A stretch of 10,227 bases of DNA from Bacillota bacterium (GTDB lineage Bacteria; Bacillota_A; Clostridia; DSM-8532), in NCBI GenBank assembly GCA_023424865.1, contig JAFADM010000106.1, forward strand, positions 1 to 10,227. Reading direction: 5' to 3'. This document shows positions 6,188 to 10,227 of this stretch, piece by piece. Position 1 is the first letter of the stretch; every line of letters begins with the position of its first letter. The translations under genes and the position numbers were made by a program. The notes under the pieces were generated by a model. It was given only the letters and a program-made list of their open reading frames with translations. It made no database searches and was not told where the DNA came from.

Positions 6188-6550
6188 ATGAAGGAATACA
6201 AGCTGGCTCAAAGCGAGGCCAGGTTTGCAGAGCTGATATGGAAATATGAACCCCTGGGCTCAGGTGATCTGGTCAAGCTCTGCGAAAAGGAGCTTGGCTG
6301 GAAAAAGTCCACCACCTATACGGTATTAAAGAAGCTATGCGATAGAGGGCTATTTCAAAATGAAAACGCCGTCATTTCTTCCCTGATAAAAAAGGACGCG
6401 TTTTTCACAGTGCAGAGCCGTTTGTTTGTGGAGGACGCCTTTGACGGTTCTTTGCCCAGATTTCTTACAGCCTTTATGGGCGGCAAAAAGCTAAGCCCCC
6501 GTCAGGCCGAGGAGCTGAAAAAAATGATCGATGAGCACCGGGAGGAATAA
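6188..6550 (+). CDS. blaI: BlaI/MecI-family transcriptional repressor
   Basis: This 120-residue protein matches the usual length of the family. Residues about 5-75 are a winged helix; GWKKSTTYTVLKKLCDRG (37-54) is the hallmark recognition-helix region of the penicillinase repressor family (BlaI, MecI, CopY). Residues 76-120 form the helical dimerisation part. As a dimer it should bind the two palindromes at 6117-6163 and repress its own transcript. In the known systems it is cut when the membrane partner senses a signal. GGAGG (6176-6180) precedes the ATG by seven bases. The stop lies two bases before blaR1, so the pair is one operon. No beta-lactamase gene is in the window, so its regulon need not concern beta-lactams. 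The symbol is by family, not proven orthology. Confidence 0.93.
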   Translation: MKEYKLAQSEARFAELIWKYEPLGSGDLVKLCEKELGWKKSTTYTVLKKLCDRGLFQNENAVISSLIKKDAFFTVQSRLFVEDAFDGSLPRFLTAFMGGKKLSPRQAEELKKMIDEHREE

Positions 6551-6552
6551 TC

Positions 6553-8079
6553 ATGGAAGAGCTTTTTCTAATACTTTTAAACAGAAGCCTCACAGCCTGC
6601 TATGTCATCCTCATTGTCATTCTTGTACGGCTGCTGCTTAAAAAAGCGCCTAAGATCATTTCCTATGCCCTATGGGGCGTTGTCGCCCTGCGCCTTCTTA
6701 TTCCCTTCTCCTTTGAGAGTGGGTTCAGCCTCCTTGCTGTAAATGCGGCTCCCATTCCTCAGGATATTGCCTATTACCAAAAGCCTCAAATCACAAGCGG
6801 CCTTGACGCTGTTGATAACTATGTAAACAGCTTTCTCCCCTCTGCGCCTCCCCAAGCCGAAGCTAACCCGCTTAAATCCTCCATCCGTGCCGGTGCTGCC
6901 GTTTGGCTTTCAGGCTGTGCCGCAATGCTATTCTACAGCGTTTATTCCCTTATAAGGCTCAGAAGGCACCTGAAAAAGGCAAGTAAAAAAGAGCATAATA
7001 TTTATGAAGCAGAACAGCTAAAAACCCCTTTCGTACTTGGAATTTTTAAGCCTCGCATCTATCTGCCAAAAGGGCTGGAAGCAGATGAAAGGCTTTATAT
7101 CCTCAGACATGAACAGATTCATATCCGCCGTGGGGATCCTTTAATTAAAGCCTTCTCTTTTTTAGTTTTAACCCTCTACTGGTTTAATCCGCTGGTGTGG
7201 CTGTCCTTTCATCTCATGAACACGGATATGGAGCTCTCCTGTGATGAAAAGGTAATTAAGGAAATAGGCGGTGAAATAAAAAAAGCCTATTCCGCTTCCC
7301 TTCTTTCCTTTGCTGCAGACCGCCCCATTCTGAATGGAGGCCCTCTTGCCTTTGGAGAAGGGAATGTAAAAGGGCGTATCAAAAATGTGCTCAATTACAG
7401 AAAGCCGGGCTTCTGGTTGGTAACAGGAGCTGTCGCCGCAGCCGTCATTGTGGGAGTGGGCCTTTCGGCAAATCCGAAAAATAATGGCCCCGGGGAGGAT
7501 ATCCCTGGTGCACTTAATAATATCCAGGTTGAATTGGCAACAATCGGTACAAATTCATTAAGCGGAAGGGTTATCACCGATAAGGACGGCTTTGGGGCCG
7601 GAGAAGCAGTTGTTGTAGTACTTGGCAAATCGGTCACCTATGAGGTGGAGAGCCTCGCGCCTGGCGATTGGATTGACATAAGCTACACTTCTATACGGGA
7701 GAAGCTCCCTCCGGAATTTGTCGCTGACGATTTAAAGAAAATATCCGCAGATAATTTGCCAGCATATTTTACCTTTTTTGAAGAAGGAAAGGCCACTGAC
7801 ACAAAAAGCTTTAATAATCCGGCTGTGGCGCTGGAAATGCCCGCTCTCCTTTTAAACGGATTACCTGGCGGTGATCAGCGCCAAAGCACAAGCGATACAC
7901 CTGAGGCCTCCCGCTACCTAATGATAGACATCGGTGAGCTTCAAAACAAGATCTACTACACCTTTGAAAAGGACGGCAAATACTATGTACAAAATCCTTC
8001 CGGAGCAATATGGGAAATAGCTGCTGAAACGTTTAACACTCTTTATGCCTATCCGGATAAAAATGAAATCACCCATTAA
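6553..8079 (+). CDS. BlaR1-like M56 membrane metalloprotease sensor with unusual C-terminal ectodomain
   Basis: This 508-residue membrane protein is the partner of the repressor just upstream (two-base gap, GGAGG at 6541-6545). It has membrane segments near 5-28, 35-52, 111-134, 200-220 and 287-304. The M56 zinc protease domain carries HEQIH (186-190) and a likely third ligand Glu227 in MELSCDE. In the BlaR1/MecR1 family a signal at the outside face activates this site, and the repressor is then cleaved. Here residues about 305-508 replace the penicillin-binding sensor. I see no serine beta-lactamase-type SxxK or KTG motifs, only an unrecognised beta-rich region and a tail with KYYVQNPSGAIWEI (477-490). 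The 3' end is duplicated in degraded form at 9483-9722. It probably senses envelope stress or an antimicrobial, ligand unknown. No good terminator of its own is seen before the hairpin at 8228. Confidence 0.88.
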   Translation: MEELFLILLNRSLTACYVILIVILVRLLLKKAPKIISYALWGVVALRLLIPFSFESGFSLLAVNAAPIPQDIAYYQKPQITSGLDAVDNYVNSFLPSAPPQAEANPLKSSIRAGAAVWLSGCAAMLFYSVYSLIRLRRHLKKASKKEHNIYEAEQLKTPFVLGIFKPRIYLPKGLEADERLYILRHEQIHIRRGDPLIKAFSFLVLTLYWFNPLVWLSFHLMNTDMELSCDEKVIKEIGGEIKKAYSASLLSFAADRPILNGGPLAFGEGNVKGRIKNVLNYRKPGFWLVTGAVAAAVIVGVGLSANPKNNGPGEDIPGALNNIQVELATIGTNSLSGRVITDKDGFGAGEAVVVVLGKSVTYEVESLAPGDWIDISYTSIREKLPPEFVADDLKKISADNLPAYFTFFEEGKATDTKSFNNPAVALEMPALLLNGLPGGDQRQSTSDTPEASRYLMIDIGELQNKIYYTFEKDGKYYVQNPSGAIWEIAAETFNTLYAYPDKNEITH

Positions 8080-8129
8080 GCCTTTAACAAACCGGAATTT
8101 TTTTGCGTTTTCCAAAAGCCATAACTTAA

Positions 8130-8167
8130 GCGGGCTATGCCCGCGGCCCAATGGATAGGAAGGGCCG
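8130..8167. repeat. Intergenic palindromes after blaR1
   Basis: GCGGGC (8130-8135), loop TAT, GCCCGC (8139-8144) is followed by CGGCCC (8144-8149) pairing with GGGCCG (8162-8167). The first belongs to the same design as the hairpins at 4095 and 5961. The duplicated copy of this intergenic region (9723-9771) lacks it; that region is about 95 bases shorter, so the element was inserted in one copy or lost from the other. Confidence 0.65.
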
Positions 8168-8223
8168 ATGAAATAACTTGTTTCTTTATTGGAGCTTCTC
8201 AGCTATAAGGTACTATTACAGCA

Positions 8224-8679
8224 TAAAAAAGCCTGCCGTGGATTTTGTCCGTCGGCAGGCTTTGTCATTTTAAAACTCGTGACTGGGTTCTGACCCGTCT
8301 TAAGCTTATTCGGTATAGCTGTTTGCGGTATCAATACCAATCTGATTCAGCGTTCCGTCCCAGGTAATGCCAAAGCCAAATACCTTGGCCACATCTCTGA
8401 GCTTGAAGTAATTAAAGCCGTTGATGGTATAGGCTTGAAGTGTAATCACTTCTCCGTTTAAGTAAATGGTGGACTTGGTGAGTGCAGCCTCTGCGGAAGC
8501 AGCACCTGTACCTGCGGTCAGTTCGCCGCCGGCAACGGTATAAGCTGTCTCAGAAAGAAGATTAATGGCATTTTTAGAGCCGTCCCAGGTTACTTCAAAT
8601 TGCTTTTCAGAGCCGTTAACAGCAGCAGCCAGGTCTCTCAGCTTAAAGTAGTTGTAGCCTTCAATGGCATAAGCTTCAA
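8224..8679. repeat. Duplicated block, copy A (terminator and 3' half of stalk gene)
   Basis: These 456 bases match 9772-10227 without any gap, with 13 differences counted by eye (about 97% identity). The match continues to the window edge, so the true repeat is longer. Upstream of 8224 the similarity drops abruptly and only the blaR1 tail can be aligned. Confidence 0.93.
8225..8263 (-). terminator. Terminator of the stalk-domain gene, probably bidirectional
   Basis: AAAGCCTGCCG (8228-8238) pairs with CGGCAGGCTTT (8253-8263), with an inner GGA/TCC extension. On the minus strand it is followed by six T (8230-8225), right for the gene ending at 8306. On the plus strand it may end blaR1 transcripts less well. 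An almost identical copy is at 9773-9811. Confidence 0.85.
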
Positions 8680-9322
8680 ATGCTACTTCCTCACCGTCTA
8701 CAAGAACCTTGGATGCGGTCTTGGCGGCAGTTGCTTTTTCAGCAGGAGCAGGTGTAACAGAAGGAGCGGGAGTTGCACTTGGTGCAGGGGTAGCAGAAGG
8801 TGTGGGTGTTGCACTTGGTGCAGGAGTTGTCGTTCCGGAAGCTACAAATTTAAAGTAAACAGGGAGTTTAGCTAATACACCGTGATCCTTATCATAGGCG
8901 GTCGTATTGAAATAAAACACGGAAGTTAGAGCGAGCTCCTCAAAATCCTCAAACATTTCAGGGCTGTAAAGAATACTGCCATTTTCAATATCAGCGATAT
9001 AATCACCAATTTGATCATAGTCATACTCGGAGTTTCTAACAGTGGACATAATGTACCCTGCGTTGGCATCGGTTGTTTTAAAGGTAAAGAAATCGTACCT
9101 GTTCAGGCTTTTTGCCGTGGGCTTTTCAGCAACAACGACATCAACAGTTTCGCCGTCTATTACTTCCGTGGTCATCTCCACAAAATTGGGAACAACAATT
9201 TGAAACTTGGAATCGGCTAAATCGATAACCTTTTCAGTTTCAGCCGCTGCAGCCGGTAATACCAAGAGGCTGACCATCAAAGCGGTAGATAGAAAAAACT
9301 TGCTGACTGACTTTAAATGCAT
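8306..9322 (-). CDS. Secreted protein with two copper-amine-oxidase-like stalk domains
   Basis: A 338-residue exported protein. Residues 1-27 are a signal peptide: basic MHLKSVSK, then a hydrophobic core ending in AAAA. Residues about 28-163 form an acidic, aromatic-rich domain I do not recognise. A Pro/Thr/Ala/Ser linker (about 164-195) follows, built from TPAPSA-type repeats. Two stalk repeats come last, about 205-261 and 283-334, each with Y/F-N-Y-F-K-L-R-D and a later TWDG. They match the copper amine oxidase N-terminal-like family (PF07833), common on clostridial surfaces and not in itself an enzyme. Start 9322 is chosen because AAGGAG lies nine bases upstream; the in-frame ATG at 9370 lies inside the promoter. 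No LPXTG or S-layer anchor is seen. It converges with blaR1 and has a near-identical neighbour at 9854-10227. Role unknown; binding or scaffolding in the envelope is plausible. Confidence 0.85.
   Translation of the reverse strand: MHLKSVSKFFLSTALMVSLLVLPAAAAETEKVIDLADSKFQIVVPNFVEMTTEVIDGETVDVVVAEKPTAKSLNRYDFFTFKTTDANAGYIMSTVRNSEYDYDQIGDYIADIENGSILYSPEMFEDFEELALTSVFYFNTTAYDKDHGVLAKLPVYFKFVASGTTTPAPSATPTPSATPAPSATPAPSVTPAPAEKATAAKTASKVLVDGEEVAFEAYAIEGYNYFKLRDLAAAVNGSEKQFEVTWDGSKNAINLLSETAYTVAGGELTAGTGAASAEAALTKSTIYLNGEVITLQAYTINGFNYFKLRDVAKVFGFGITWDGTLNQIGIDTANSYTE
8748..8829 (-). repeat. In-frame tandem repeat coding the Pro/Thr linker
   Basis: Units of 18 bases, in a 36-base higher period, code TPAPSA-type hexapeptides. 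For example GTTGCACTTGGTGCAGG occurs at 8772-8788 and again at 8808-8824. Gain or loss of units would keep frame and change linker length. Confidence 0.8.
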
Positions 9323-9350
9323 ACCATTTTTCTCCTTCTTTTTGTATAAT

Positions 9351-9379
9351 ATCATAGCACATCTTACCATTTGTCACAA
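9351..9379 (-). promoter_or_regulatory. Promoter of the stalk-domain gene
   Basis: On the minus strand: -35 TTGTGA (9379-9374, four of six), 17-base spacer, -10 TATGAT (9356-9351, five of six). The leader would be about 22 bases. No BlaI-type palindrome overlaps it, so direct control by the nearby repressor is not supported by sequence. Confidence 0.6.
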
Positions 9380-9482
9380 TATGTCGAATGAGTTTATTGG
9401 ATGCTGTCGAAACCTAATGCTTTACGCTGGGTTCATGAGGCAAAGTGTTTATTAATGTTCCTTTTATGACATTGAAGATACG

Positions 9483-9722
9483 GCCCAGCCCCATGCCGAA
9501 GCTAATCCCCTTAAATCCTCTTCAGAGCTAAAGAGCGATACGCCTGAGGCCTCCCAATACCTTATGATTGACATCGGCAAGCTTTAAAACAAGATCTACT
9601 TCACCTATGAGAAGGGCGGCAAATACTATGTCCAGAATCCTTCCGGAGGAGTGTGGGAAATAGCTTTTGAAACCTTTAACAATATTAATGACTATCTGGC
9701 TAAAGAGGAAATTACGCATTAA
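9483..9722 (+). pseudogene. Degraded, internally deleted copy of the blaR1 3' end
   Basis: The frame from 9483 reads AQPHAEANPLKSS, matching blaR1 residues about 98-110 (outer loop). It then jumps to SDTPEAS and onward, matching blaR1 residues 447-508, to a TAA at 9720-9722. About 335 residues between are missing, with frame kept. An in-frame TAA at 9585-9587 replaces Gln464. About three quarters of the shared tail residues are identical. There is no start codon, ribosome site or promoter; an upstream in-frame stop lies at 9453-9455. It sits in the same place relative to the second stalk gene as real blaR1 does to the first. It is therefore a leftover of the duplicated unit, or of a closely related M56 gene, not a working gene. 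Confidence 0.88.
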
Positions 9723-9772
9723 GCTTTCGACAGGGGTTTTGCGTTTGCCTGACACCATGAGTCCAACAGACT

Positions 9773-9811
9773 AAAAAAGCCTGCCGTGGATTTTGTCCGC
9801 CGGCAGGCTTT
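9773..9811 (-). terminator. Terminator of the second stalk-domain gene
   Basis: This is a copy of the hairpin at 8225-8263: AAAGCCTGCCG (9776-9786) pairs with CGGCAGGCTTT (9801-9811), and six T follow on the minus strand. The only change is in the loop (T to C). Confidence 0.85.
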
Positions 9812-9853
9812 GTCATTTTAAAACTCGTGACTGGGTTCTGACCCATCTTGAGC

Positions 9854-10227
9854 TTATTCGGTATAGCTGTTTGCGGTATCAATACCAATCTGATTCAGCG
9901 TTCCGTCCCAGGTAATACCAAAGTCAAATACCTTGGCCACATCTCTGAGCTTGAAGTAATTAAAGCCGTTAATGGTATAGGCTTGAAGTGTAATTACTTC
10001 TCCGTTTAAGTAAATGGTGGACTTGGTGAGTGCAGCCTCTGCGGAAGCAGCTCCCGTACCTGCGGCCAGTTCGCCGCCGGCAACGGTATAAGCTGTTTCA
10101 GAAAGAAGATTAATGGCATTTTTAGAGCCGTCCCAGGTTACTTCAAATTGCTTTTCAGAACCGTTAACAGCTGCAGCCAGGTCTCTCAGCTTAAAGTAGT
10201 TGTAGCCTTCAATGGCATAAGCTTCAA
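9854..10227 (-). CDS. Second stalk-domain protein, C-terminal part (5' end outside window)
   Basis: The last 124 codons of a paralogue of the 8306-9322 gene are present, covering both stalk repeats and ending at a TAA (9856-9854). It is open and in frame to the window edge. Compared with copy A there are ten base changes in the coding part. Eight are silent; the other two give Gly to Asp in VFGFG (becoming VFDFG) and Thr to Ala in GGELTAG. This suggests both copies are under selection to keep the protein. It keeps its own terminator. The signal peptide, unknown N-terminal domain and linker cannot be seen, so their conservation is untested. Confidence 0.88.
   Translation of the reverse strand, partial: EAYAIEGYNYFKLRDLAAAVNGSEKQFEVTWDGSKNAINLLSETAYTVAGGELAAGTGAASAEAALTKSTIYLNGEVITLQAYTINGFNYFKLRDVAKVFDFGITWDGTLNQIGIDTANSYTE

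Larger units (their letters stand above)
9772..10227. repeat. Duplicated block, copy B (runs off window)
   Basis: This matches 8224-8679 at a fixed offset of 1548 bases, with 13 substitutions and no gaps. The repeat is cut by the window end. Confidence 0.93.

Noticed and set aside
8080..8120. T run at 8100-8106 as a terminator for blaR1
   Set aside because: No stable stem precedes it; only a weak GGAA/TTCC pairing around the T run is possible.
7918..8151. Minus-strand frames of about 77 codons at 7918-8151 and 9528-9758 that resemble each other
   Set aside because: They are antisense to the blaR1 tail and its duplicated remnant. Their likeness comes from the duplication, and neither has a good ribosome site.
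8600..8875. Cys/Ser-rich plus-strand frame
   Set aside because: It is antisense to the Pro/Thr linker repeats of the stalk gene; the composition is an artefact of the 18-base repeats.
8306..9322. Stalk protein as a copper amine oxidase enzyme
   Set aside because: Only the N-terminal-like structural repeats are present. The catalytic domain with its topaquinone Tyr and His ligands is absent.

Overview
The window looks like chromosome from a spore-forming Clostridia-type Firmicute. The clues are the C-terminal end of a BclA-like collagen-family spore-surface protein, strong AGGAGG-type ribosome sites, a BlaI/BlaR1-type regulator pair, proteins with copper-amine-oxidase-like 'stalk' domains, and a conserved clostridial-type helical protein. 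No species can be named from what is seen. There is no tRNA, rRNA, CRISPR array or recognisable transposase.

Layout. Bases 1-388 hold the end of the BclA-like gene and its terminator. A small helix-bundle gene follows (531-962), then a promoter, a 66-codon ORF and a very strong terminator (992-1343). That terminator ends only about 30 bases before a three-gene ABC-2 exporter operon (permease, permease, ATPase; 1375-3968), which closes with a perfect 13-bp terminator hairpin (4019-4051). Converging on it is a long-chain acyl-CoA synthetase gene on the minus strand (5863-4148). Its own promoter overlaps the first in-frame ATG, so the second ATG is the likely start.

Bases 5864-6187 hold palindromic intergenic repeats and then two perfect operators over the promoter of a blaI-blaR1 pair (6188-8079). 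The BlaR1-like protein keeps the M56 zinc protease domain but has no penicillin-binding sensor. Its extracellular end is a different, unrecognised domain.

Facing blaR1 is a secreted two-stalk-domain protein gene on the minus strand (9322-8306). The block made of 'blaR1 3' end, terminator, stalk gene' is then repeated. The second blaR1 piece is an internally deleted, stop-containing remnant (9483-9722). The second stalk gene is 97% identical over the part visible and runs off the window end (10227-9854). Changes between the stalk copies are mostly silent, while the blaR1 remnant has drifted much further.

How the parts work together. The BlaI/BlaR1 pair is probably an autoregulated envelope-stress switch: the membrane protease senses something outside and inactivates the repressor. 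The duplicated stalk proteins are its constant neighbours, but no matching operator is seen at the visible stalk promoter. The ABC exporter appears to depend on read-through of an upstream terminator. No wholly new system can be proven here. The best candidates for follow-up are the M56 sensor with an unknown ectodomain next to a duplicated stalk gene, and the terminator-controlled leader of the ABC operon.
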